Shown piece after piece: positions 40,200 through 47,928 of a stretch of DNA of 64,000 nucleotides. The stretch covers positions 62,001-126,000 of the forward strand of contig NZ_JBCDMW010000023.1 in assembly GCF_038433155.1 (NCBI RefSeq), given 5' to 3'. A program made the position numbers and the translations under genes. Every line of letters begins with the position of its first letter. The stretch's first letter is position 1. The stretch comes from Luteococcus sp038433155. Its GTDB lineage: Bacteria; Actinomycetota; Actinomycetes; Propionibacteriales; Propionibacteriaceae. The notes beneath the pieces were generated by a model. The model did not search any database, was not told where the DNA came from, and was given only the letters and a program-made list of their open reading frames with translations.

Positions 40200-41222
40200 T
40201 CAGAGCGGCTGGTCGGTGTGGGTGACCCCCATGTCGGTGAGCGCCTGCTCCAGTTGCGCCATCACCGCCAAGGTGTCATCCAGCGGCATGATCTCGCTCT
40301 CGGTCCGGCCCGCCAGGATGCACCGGGTGACCTCGTCGATCTCATGGCTGTAGCCCGTTCCCAGCGGGGCCAGGGCCAGCGTGCGCGGGGTGACCCCCTT
40401 GCGGTGCAGCACCACCCGGTCCGGGTGGTGGAAGCGGGGCTTGACCTCGGCCCAGCCCTGGTCTCCCATCACCACCATCCGACCGGGGCCGAAGGACTGC
40501 AGGGAGACCCCCAGGGTGGCCAGGGCGCCGGACTCGTAGGTCAGCACCATGCCTGCCTGCGCATCCACCCCATTGGGGTAGAGGCTGCCGTTGACGGTCA
40601 GTTCCTTGGGGCTGCCCAGGAAGTCCTGGGCAAAGTGCAGCACGTAGACGCCCAGATCCAGCAGGGCTCCCCCGCCCAGGTCCTTGGCGAACAGCCGGTC
40701 CTCCGGGTTGAAGTCGCGTTGCGCGTACAGGTCACCCTGCACTCCCAGGATGGTGCCCAGCTGACCCTCCTCGATCACCTCGTGCAGGGCGCGCACAACG
40801 GGCTGGAAGCGGGTCCACAAGGCCTCCATGGCAAACACATTGGCCTCGCGGGCGGCGTCGACGATCTCCTGTGCGCCGGCCAGCGTCGTCGCGAAGGCCT
40901 TCTCCACCAGCACATGCTTGCCATTGCGGATGGCCTCCAGGGCGATCGCCTTGTGCTGCGGGTGCGGGGTGGAGATGTAGACCACATCCACCTCGGGGCA
41001 GGCACACAGCTCCTGGTAGCTGCCGAAGGCGCGCTCCAGGCTGTACTTGGTTGCGAAGGCCTGGGCCCGCGTGAGGTCCCGGGAGCCGACGGCGAAGGCG
41101 ACGGCGTCGGGCACGTGCTCGAAGTCCTGGACGAAGGCCTGCGCCATCCGTCCGGGTCCGGCGATCCCCCACCGGACAGGGCGCGATGCCATTTGGTCTG
41201 TGTGTGCCGCCGTCGTCTCCAT
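40200..41222 (-). CDS. Gfo/Idh/MocA-family oxidoreductase
   Basis: NAD(P)-dependent sugar or inositol-type dehydrogenase of 340 residues. The Rossmann entry is WGIAGPGRMAQAFVQDF (18-34); the family signature is VYISTPHPQHKAIALEAIRNGKHVLVEKAFA with the EKP motif changed to EKA. The second domain has FAMEALWTRFQPVVRAL and DLGGGALLDLGVYVLHFAQDFLG. The substrate is unknown. The ATG at 41222 follows a CAGGCT hexamer by 6 nt and lacks a clear ribosome site. Confidence 0.87.
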   Translation of the reverse strand: METTAAHTDQMASRPVRWGIAGPGRMAQAFVQDFEHVPDAVAFAVGSRDLTRAQAFATKYSLERAFGSYQELCACPEVDVVYISTPHPQHKAIALEAIRNGKHVLVEKAFATTLAGAQEIVDAAREANVFAMEALWTRFQPVVRALHEVIEEGQLGTILGVQGDLYAQRDFNPEDRLFAKDLGGGALLDLGVYVLHFAQDFLGSPKELTVNGSLYPNGVDAQAGMVLTYESGALATLGVSLQSFGPGRMVVMGDQGWAEVKPRFHHPDRVVLHRKGVTPRTLALAPLGTGYSHEIDEVTRCILAGRTESEIMPLDDTLAVMAQLEQALTDMGVTHTDQPL

Positions 41223-41370
41223 GCCCCCAGCCTGTCACGTCCGGACGACATCGGAAAGGGCCGCCCCGGCAGGATGGTCCGCGCCCCCGCAGCACCGCGA
41301 CGACGCAGCGGGATGGTCCGCGGGTCCACAGCCCAGCGCTCAGGTCCAGGTCACGGTAGCCAACCGACGC

Positions 41371-41405
41371 AGGGGCCGCTCCCGGGATTTCCGGGAGCGG
41401 CCCCT
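41371..41405 (-). terminator. Terminator of the FG-GAP protein gene
   Basis: The perfect stem AGGGGCCGCTCCCGG with complement around ATTT lies 14 bp beyond the stop at 41419. Confidence 0.85.
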
Positions 41406-41418
41406 GCTGGCGTCCGAA

Positions 41419-42702
41419 TCACGCCATCGAGCTGATCTTCTGCCAGTGCTGGCCGATCTGCTTGGCCTTGCCCCAGCGGCCATTGCCGAGGTTGGCGTAG
41501 TAGTACAGGTTGCCATCCCGGCGGACGCCCACCATGTCCCGTCGGCCGTCCCGGTTCAGGTCTCCGGGGCTGTAGACCTGGCTGAAGTTGGTCCAGCCGT
41601 GGCCCACCACCGTGGTGGCGGTGATCCGGGCCCGGGAATCCAGGGTGTAGCGGTAGAGATTGCCGTCGGTGTTGATGGCCAGCAGGTCCGCCCGGCCGTC
41701 GCCGGAGAAGTCGCCGACGGAGAAGATCTCCCGCATCTTGCCGAAGTTTTGGCCGATGGTCACCGGGTCACTCACCCGCACCGGCCGGACCGACTGCCGG
41801 GTGAGCCGGTTGTCCTTGCGGATCACCAGCAGCTCCGCGGCACCGTCCCCGTTGACGTCGTTGAGCACCGTGATGTCCTTGGCGTCATTGAAGCCGTAGC
41901 CGATGATGGTGGCGAAGCCGGCCCGGTTGTTGCCCATCATCCGCTGCTGCCACAGCGTGCCCGAGCTGTCCCGGGCCAGCAGGTCGGTGGCGCCGTTGTG
42001 GTCCATGTCATTGGCCTTGCCCACCCAGGTGTAGGCGGAGTTGACGCCGCGGGCCCCGGTGCCGACGGCATTGGCCAGCGCCGGGCCGGAGACGGTGCGA
42101 TAGGTGACGATCTGGCCCTGGCTCAGGGCCACCACGTCGGCCACCCGGTCATTGGTGAAGTCGCCGTGGTGGTTGCTGGTGCCCTCGGAGCGTGGCCAGC
42201 CGACCTTCGCGATTCCCTCCCACTCCGTGGCGGGCAGCACGTCGACGCGCTGGTTGGTGCGCAGGTCATGGAAGCTGAGCAGGTTCGGCGCCTGCCCCAT
42301 CGAGACCAGGGAGCCGGTGACGCACCGGCCGGGAGCCAGCAGCTGGTTCTTCAGGCCGTAGTACAGGTAGCCGTCGTGCGGCTGGTAGATCCGGGTGTTG
42401 CGGTCCTTGGTGGTGTAGCTGAAGGTGTCCGGGCCGACGGGCTGGGGCTCCGAGCCCCGGTTGCAGACCTTCACCTGGTGCTCGAAGACGTCCGATTCGC
42501 CCAACTTGTCGCCGTAGCCGACGCGCAGCTCGACATTGCCCACCCGGCGGGTCTCGCCGAAGTTGATGTAGGACGTCTTGCCGGGTTGCACCGGGTCCGC
42601 GGCCCGGGCGGGGGTGAGGGACAGCCCGAGGCTGGAGACCAGCCCGAGGCTGAGCGTCAGGGTGGCGAGCCGACGGGTGTGGCGCGGGTGAGTGCCGTTC
42701 AT
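41419..42702 (-). CDS. Secreted FG-GAP/VCBS-repeat beta-propeller protein
   Basis: A 427-residue exported protein. The signal peptide (MNGTHPRHTRRLATLTLSLG, then LVSSLGLSLTPARA) is cleaved near residue 35. Residues 36-150 form a beta domain resembling DUF4352, with two Cys (VCNRGS and GRCVTG) likely in a disulfide. From about 175 come five or so FG-GAP-like repeats with Asp-rich calcium loops: DFTNDRVADVVAL, DMDHNGATDLLAR, DVNGDGAAELLVI, DFSGDGRADLLAI and DLNRDGRRDMVGV. It is probably a surface adhesive or binding protein; the ligand is unknown. CAGGAG lies 6 nt before ATG 42702. Confidence 0.85.
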   Translation of the reverse strand: MNGTHPRHTRRLATLTLSLGLVSSLGLSLTPARAADPVQPGKTSYINFGETRRVGNVELRVGYGDKLGESDVFEHQVKVCNRGSEPQPVGPDTFSYTTKDRNTRIYQPHDGYLYYGLKNQLLAPGRCVTGSLVSMGQAPNLLSFHDLRTNQRVDVLPATEWEGIAKVGWPRSEGTSNHHGDFTNDRVADVVALSQGQIVTYRTVSGPALANAVGTGARGVNSAYTWVGKANDMDHNGATDLLARDSSGTLWQQRMMGNNRAGFATIIGYGFNDAKDITVLNDVNGDGAAELLVIRKDNRLTRQSVRPVRVSDPVTIGQNFGKMREIFSVGDFSGDGRADLLAINTDGNLYRYTLDSRARITATTVVGHGWTNFSQVYSPGDLNRDGRRDMVGVRRDGNLYYYANLGNGRWGKAKQIGQHWQKISSMA

Positions 42703-42808
42703 GATCTCTCCTGTGAATGCGGGCCGGCTCCTGTGCGGCCTCCTGCCCTCACTACGCCCCACCCCCACCGGGGCGTTGCATCACTTCCCCAAATATTGAC
42801 TAAGTGAA

Positions 42809-42843
42809 ACTGCCCGTCGTCCTCAGGAAGGACGACGGGCAGT
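42809..42843 (-). terminator. Terminator of ileS
   Basis: ACTGCCCGTCGTCCT pairs with its complement around a short loop, 46 bp beyond the ileS stop. Confidence 0.85.
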
Positions 42844-42888
42844 ATCCGTGCCGGTCCACCGCGCATGCAGCGCGACGGAGCGCTGGGC

Positions 42889-45800
42889 TCAGGCCTTGGC
42901 GACCTGCACCGCGAGACCCAGATCGGTCTCCTCGGCCCAGCCGTCGGCCTTGGTTGCCGGAGTGATCGAGGTGGCCAGCACCTCGTCGGCGATCAGCTGG
43001 GAGTGCGCCGTGATGGCCTCGGCCAGGTCACCGTCGGCGGCCCACTGCAGGCTGATCCGGTCGCTGACCTGCAGGCCGGTGGCCTTGCGGGTCTCCTGGA
43101 CGAAGCGGATCACGTCGCGGGCCAGGCCGGCCTGCACCAATTCCGGGGTGAGCTGGAGGTCCAGCGCCACCGTCTCCCCCTGCTCGTTGACAACGCTCCA
43201 GCCCTCCCGCGGGCGCTCGGAGATCAGCACCTCGTCGGCGCTCACCTCGGTGCCGCCCTCGAAGTCCACCGTCGCGGTGCCATTGGCGGTCAGGTCCGCG
43301 GCCAGCTTGGCGGCGTCGGCCTCGGCGATGGCCTTGGCCACCAGCGGCGTCTGCTTGCCGAAGCGCTTGCCCAGGGCGCGGAAGTTGCCCTTGGCGGAGT
43401 AGTCGACGACGTCGCCGGCCGAGCTGAAGGACTCGATCCGGGCGATGTTCAGCTCGGCTGCGATCTCCGCCACGAGGCTCTCGTCCAGCTGCGCGTGGGC
43501 ATAGCTGGGCACCAGCATCCGGGCCAGCGGCTGGCGGGTCTTGACCTTGGCCTCGGCCCGGGCGCTGCGACCCAGCTCCACCAGGCGCTTGGTCATGTCC
43601 ATCGCCTTGTCCAGCTGCTCGTCGATCACCTCGGTGTTGGCGGTGGGCCAGTCGGCCAGGTGCACGGACTTCGGGGCCTCGGGATTGGTGGCGACGAACA
43701 GGTCCTGCCAGACCCGCTCAGTGATGAAGGGCACCATCGGCGCCATCAGCCGGGTCAGCACCTCCAAGGTCTCGTGCAGCGTGGTCAGGGCGGACTGGTC
43801 GCCGTCCCAGAACCGCCGACGACTCCGCCGGACGTACCAGTTGGACAGCTCGTCGACGAAGTCGGCAATCCGGCTGCCGGCGTGCTGGGTGTCGAAGCGC
43901 TCCAGAGCCTCGGTGACGTCCACGACGAGCTGGTTGGTGGCGCTCACCAGCCACCGGTCCAGGACATGCCGCTGGGCGACGGCGGGGGCGGAAACGCCGG
44001 CCGAACCCGCCGAGGCCCCGGGCGTCCACCCATTCGCGTTGGCGTACAGCGCGTGGAAGGCCACGGTGTTCCAGTAGGTCAGCAGCACCTTGCGGATGGT
44101 CTCGGTGATGGTGCCGTCGCCCACCCGTCGCGCCGCCCACGGCGAGCCGGAGGCGGCCATGAACCAGCGCACCGCGTCGGCACCGTGCTTGTCCATCAGC
44201 GGGATGGGCAGCAGGATGTTGCCCAGGTGCTTGCTCATCTTGCGGCCGTCCTCGGCCAGGATGTGGCCCAGACAGAGCACGTTCTTGTAGCTGGACTGGT
44301 CAAAGACCAGGGTGTTCACCGCCATCAGCGTGTAGAACCAGCCGCGGGTCTGGTCGGTGGCCTCGCAGATGAAGTCGGCCGGGTAGTTGGCCTCGAACTT
44401 CTCCTTGCTGCCCTCCACCCACGGGAAACCCCACTGTGCAAAGGGCATGGAGCCGGAGTCGAACCACGCGTCGATCACCTCGGGAACCCGGCGGTAGGTG
44501 CCGGGCTTGCCCTCGACGGTGAAGGTCACGTCGTCGACGAAGGGCCGGTGCGGGTCCATCGTCGCCAACTCGGGATTGCCCGCCAGCTGCGCCAGCTCCG
44601 CACGGGAACCGACGCAGACCAGATCCGTCGGGTCCTGGTCATTGCGCCAGACCGGCAGCGGCGTACCCCAGTAGCGGCTGCGGCTCAACGCCCAGTCGAT
44701 GTTGTTCTCCAGCCAGTCACCGAAGCGGCCGTGCTTGATGGACTCCGGGTACCAGTTGGTCTTCTCGTTCTGCTCCAGCAGCTGCTGCTTGCGCTGGGTG
44801 GTGCGGATGTACCAGCTGGGCATGGCGTAGTACATCAGCGGCGTGTGGCAGCGCCAGCAGTGCGGGTAGGGGTGTTCGTGGTCCAGGGTGCCCAGCAGCA
44901 GACCGGTCTCCCGCAGCTTGTCGATGATCACCGGGTCCGCGGCCTTGAAGAAGAGACCGGAGACAAAGCCCTGGCCCTCCTTGAAGCAGCCGTCGACGCC
45001 GATCGGGTTGACGAACTCCACCCCGTGGCGCTTGTTGGACTCGTAGTCGTCCTGGCCGAAGGCGTAGGCCTGGTGCACCAGACCGGTGCCCTCACCCAGC
45101 GCGACGTAGTCCTCGCACACCACGAAGAAGGCCTTGCCCGGCTGCTCCATGCAGTCGAAGGGCCGCTGGTAGGTCCAGCCCTCCAGCTGCTGGCCGGTGT
45201 AGGTCTCGCCGGGCTCCCAGCCCTCGCCCAGCGCGGTGGGCACGTTCTCGGTGGCGATCACCACGGGGGTCTCGCCGTCCTTGCGGGCGACGGTGTACTC
45301 CAGTTCCGCGCCGGCAGCGACGGTGACATTGGCGATCAGGGTCCACGGGGTGGTGGTCCAGATGGCCAGGTCCGCCTTGCCGGCCAGCGGGCCGCTGGTC
45401 AGCGGGAAGCGGGCGAAGACGGTGGTGTCGACGGTGTCCTCATAGCCCTGCGCCAGCTCGTGGTCACTCAGGGCGGTCTGGTCATGCGGGCAGTAGGGGG
45501 CGACGCGGAAGTCCTCCACCAGCAGGCCCTTGTCGAAGATGGTCTTGAGCGCCCACCACTCGCTGTCCACGTACTCCGGGGCCATGGTCCAGTAGGCCTC
45601 GTCCATGTTCACCCAGTAGCCCATCCGCTGGGTGAGCTCGGCAAACTGGCCGACGTGGCGGCTGACCGATTCCCGGCACCTGGCGTTGAAGGCCTCCACG
45701 CCGAAGTCCTCGATCTGGTCCTTGGAATCGATCCCCAGTTCCTTCTCCACCGCCAGTTCGACGGGCAGGCCGTGGCAGTCCCAGCCGGCCTTGCGGTCCA

Positions 45801-46086
45801 CCCGTCGGCCCTGCATGGTCTTGAACCGGGGGAAGACGTCCTTGAAGACCCGGGCCTCGATGTGGTGGGTGCCGGGCTGACCGTTGGCGGTGGGCGGGCC
45901 CTCGTAGAAGGTCCACGGCTCGCCGTCGGCGGTCTTGGCCAGGGTCGCCTCGAAGGTCTTGTTCTGGTCCCAGAAGTCCAGGACCTCGCGCTCCATCTCC
46001 GGCAGGCTGATCTGCGCCGGGACGCTGCGATAGGTCAGGCCAGCGGCCTGCCCGGGCACGGCCTGTGCTGATTCTTCGGTGCTCAT
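42889..46086 (-). CDS. ileS: Isoleucyl-tRNA synthetase
   Basis: Charges tRNA-Ile; 1065 residues, of the longer actinobacterial/eukaryal-like form. The HIGH equivalent is HHIE in QPGTHHIEARVFKDVFPRF, and KMSKS is KMSKH in EDGRKMSKHLGNI. The CP1 editing domain includes WTTTPWTLIANVTVAAG, and the anticodon-binding domain follows. Between NGWTPG and RHVLDRW an Ala/Gly/Ser segment (ASAGSAGVSAPAVAQ) sits where the DNA resembles the dispersed repeat. Expression is probably controlled by the T-box at 46097-46310. AGGA lies upstream of the ATG. Confidence 0.96.
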   Translation of the reverse strand: MSTEESAQAVPGQAAGLTYRSVPAQISLPEMEREVLDFWDQNKTFEATLAKTADGEPWTFYEGPPTANGQPGTHHIEARVFKDVFPRFKTMQGRRVDRKAGWDCHGLPVELAVEKELGIDSKDQIEDFGVEAFNARCRESVSRHVGQFAELTQRMGYWVNMDEAYWTMAPEYVDSEWWALKTIFDKGLLVEDFRVAPYCPHDQTALSDHELAQGYEDTVDTTVFARFPLTSGPLAGKADLAIWTTTPWTLIANVTVAAGAELEYTVARKDGETPVVIATENVPTALGEGWEPGETYTGQQLEGWTYQRPFDCMEQPGKAFFVVCEDYVALGEGTGLVHQAYAFGQDDYESNKRHGVEFVNPIGVDGCFKEGQGFVSGLFFKAADPVIIDKLRETGLLLGTLDHEHPYPHCWRCHTPLMYYAMPSWYIRTTQRKQQLLEQNEKTNWYPESIKHGRFGDWLENNIDWALSRSRYWGTPLPVWRNDQDPTDLVCVGSRAELAQLAGNPELATMDPHRPFVDDVTFTVEGKPGTYRRVPEVIDAWFDSGSMPFAQWGFPWVEGSKEKFEANYPADFICEATDQTRGWFYTLMAVNTLVFDQSSYKNVLCLGHILAEDGRKMSKHLGNILLPIPLMDKHGADAVRWFMAASGSPWAARRVGDGTITETIRKVLLTYWNTVAFHALYANANGWTPGASAGSAGVSAPAVAQRHVLDRWLVSATNQLVVDVTEALERFDTQHAGSRIADFVDELSNWYVRRSRRRFWDGDQSALTTLHETLEVLTRLMAPMVPFITERVWQDLFVATNPEAPKSVHLADWPTANTEVIDEQLDKAMDMTKRLVELGRSARAEAKVKTRQPLARMLVPSYAHAQLDESLVAEIAAELNIARIESFSSAGDVVDYSAKGNFRALGKRFGKQTPLVAKAIAEADAAKLAADLTANGTATVDFEGGTEVSADEVLISERPREGWSVVNEQGETVALDLQLTPELVQAGLARDVIRFVQETRKATGLQVSDRISLQWAADGDLAEAITAHSQLIADEVLATSITPATKADGWAEETDLGLAVQVAKA

Positions 46087-46096
46087 CGGATTCCTC

Positions 46097-46310
46097 TTCG
46101 TCGGGTCTTCAGACGAAGGGACGAGACTGCCGGACTCCTGTCCGGGCGGCCCGCGGTACCACCCTCCTTGGATTCCGTGGCCTGGCTGGGCCGACGGACA
46201 TCCCGCTCTTGCTCGTCGCGGCCGGGTCTAGTGAGCGCCTCTCCCGATGGGCTGGCGCCGTTCTTCCGGCAGCTCCGGGGTGATGGCCCCATCAGTGCCG
46301 TGCGACGCGC
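46097..46310 (-). promoter_or_regulatory. T-box riboswitch upstream of ileS
   Basis: On the minus strand the leader contains the T-box GGAGGGTGGTACCGCGG (46151-46167), the site that pairs with the uncharged tRNA NCCA end. Upstream (about 46190-46300) is a stem I region with a candidate Ile specifier ATC (plus-strand gat at 46282-46284). Downstream, a CCGGAC/GTCCGG hairpin with AGGA in its loop and a CTTCGTC/GACGAAG hairpin lie just before the ribosome site, fitting translational control by sequestration, as known for actinobacterial ileS. No U-run terminator is seen. Confidence 0.85.
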
Positions 46311-46515
46311 TCATTCTAGGCGGACGCGACGGGTGCCCCAAAACGAGTTTCAGGGCCGCCCATCTGCCCTGCCCAACCCGGCCTCCCAACCGTCGACGTC
46401 CCATCCGACCCAGGCGACGCCCCACCCGACTTGGCTTGATCTTGGAGTACTTGGCCCGGGCTGGAAGCCGAGCCAATTACTTGTCATGTAGCAACACTTC
46501 TGGGACACCTGGATG

Positions 46516-47733
46516 TCATGACTTCTGGGAGGGGCGGCGCAGCCGCCGGCGCAGCAGGATCATCGCCAGCAGGCCCGCCACCGAGCAGCCCAGCCCCGTC
46601 AGGAAGGCGCCGCGGTAGCCCAGGGGATCCACCAGGGAGCCCAGGACGAAGGGGCCCAGCCCGGTGCCCGCGTCCACCACCAGGAAGTAGCTGCCCACCC
46701 CGATCCCTGCCCGGGCGGAGCCCACCAGGTTGAGGGCGACGGTCTGCCCGGCGGGCACCAGGGTGCCGTAGCCGAGCCCCAGCAGCGCACCGGCGCCCAC
46801 CAGCTTCCACTGGTTGTCCGCCAGCGCGGTGGCGGCGAAGCCCAGCACCGCCAGGCAGATGATCGGCAGCATCACGGAGAGGTCCCCGTGCCGGTCCTGC
46901 AGGACGCCGGCCACCGGGCGCGATACCGCGACCACCACCGCGAAGGCCAGGAAGAAGGGGCCGACGGCACCGGCCAGACCCATCGCATCCGCGTAGGGGG
47001 CCAGCAGGGTCAGGATGGTGCCGAAGGGCATGGCGCACAGCCCCACCACGACGGCCACCGGCAGCACCCGCACGTCGATGTAGTCGGAGACCCGGAAGCC
47101 CGCCCCGTGCTCCCGGGGCTGGCGCGGATGCAGCTGCCCGGCCACCAGCAGGGAGAGCGCCAGGGCCACCACGGCGCAGACCACGGCCGCCACGAAGACC
47201 CCGTGCTGCCCGGCGGGGCCGCGTTGCAGCACGCTGCCGAACATCGGGCCCAGCCCGGAGGCGATCGCCATCCCGAAGGTGAACCAACCCGAGCCCTCGC
47301 CCCGACGGGTGATCGGCACCCGGGCCAGGGTGGCGGCGCCCACCGCCGTCGCCGAGAGGCCGAATCCCATCCCGTGCAGGAAACGCAGGGCCAGCAACGC
47401 CACCACCGTGTGGCAGGCGAAATAGGCCAACCCACCCACCAGCATCAGCACCAGACTCGCCACGACGGTGGCTCGCTCGCCCAGCACGGTGAGGATCCGG
47501 CCGCTCACCAGCCGGGCCATCATCGCCCCGACGAACCACGCCGTGCCCACCAGCCCGGCCTGGGCCTGACTGGCGTCGAGCTCCTGCAACGCCCACCCGC
47601 TCAGCGTCGAGGTCAGGATGTAGAAGATCACCGCGACGCAGAAGTTGGCGATGGTCAGCGACGTGAACAGGCGGGTCCACAGCCGTGGGCGTTGGCTGGT
47701 AGTGGCAGTGTCCGTGACAGTGGGGGTGGGCAT
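46516..47733 (-). CDS. Major facilitator superfamily transporter
   Basis: A 405-residue, 12-helix MFS protein of the drug-efflux/YfcJ-like kind. Helix 1 FTSLTIANFCVAVIFYILTSTLSGWAL; motif A region after helix 2 is MARLVSGRILTVLGER; helix 4 carries LRFLHGMGFGLSATAVGAATLARVPITRRGEGSGWFTFGMAIASGLGPMFG. The substrate is unknown. ATG 47733 is set by a leaderless promoter at 47741; the open frame to 47928 runs through non-conserved sequence. Confidence 0.85.
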   Translation of the reverse strand: MPTPTVTDTATTSQRPRLWTRLFTSLTIANFCVAVIFYILTSTLSGWALQELDASQAQAGLVGTAWFVGAMMARLVSGRILTVLGERATVVASLVLMLVGGLAYFACHTVVALLALRFLHGMGFGLSATAVGAATLARVPITRRGEGSGWFTFGMAIASGLGPMFGSVLQRGPAGQHGVFVAAVVCAVVALALSLLVAGQLHPRQPREHGAGFRVSDYIDVRVLPVAVVVGLCAMPFGTILTLLAPYADAMGLAGAVGPFFLAFAVVVAVSRPVAGVLQDRHGDLSVMLPIICLAVLGFAATALADNQWKLVGAGALLGLGYGTLVPAGQTVALNLVGSARAGIGVGSYFLVVDAGTGLGPFVLGSLVDPLGYRGAFLTGLGCSVAGLLAMILLRRRLRRPSQKS

Positions 47734-47740
47734 GAGCGCG

Positions 47741-47746
47741 ATGCTA
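47741..47746 (-). promoter_or_regulatory. -10 element of a leaderless MFS message
   Basis: On the minus strand TAGCAT is followed by 7 nt and the ATG at 47733; no ribosome-binding site is present. Confidence 0.55.
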
Positions 47747-47928
47747 ACCCGTCGTTGAACGGTGAAGTGAACGGGGCGTTCCCCTCTCGGAAACATGCGC
47801 CCCGTGGACCACCCGCGTGAGGTCCTCGAGGTCGGCATGCCCGCACCTGGCGCACCGTGGCCGCCCCGGCCGGACCTCCAAACCAGACATGGGTGCTGCG
47901 AGCCGGCCGGAAGCGATCGCTGCGCCAC

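Noticed and set aside
42865..46071. 1068-codon plus-strand frame opposite ileS
   Set aside because: It is an antisense shadow: the minus strand encodes a complete isoleucyl-tRNA synthetase with T-box and terminator.
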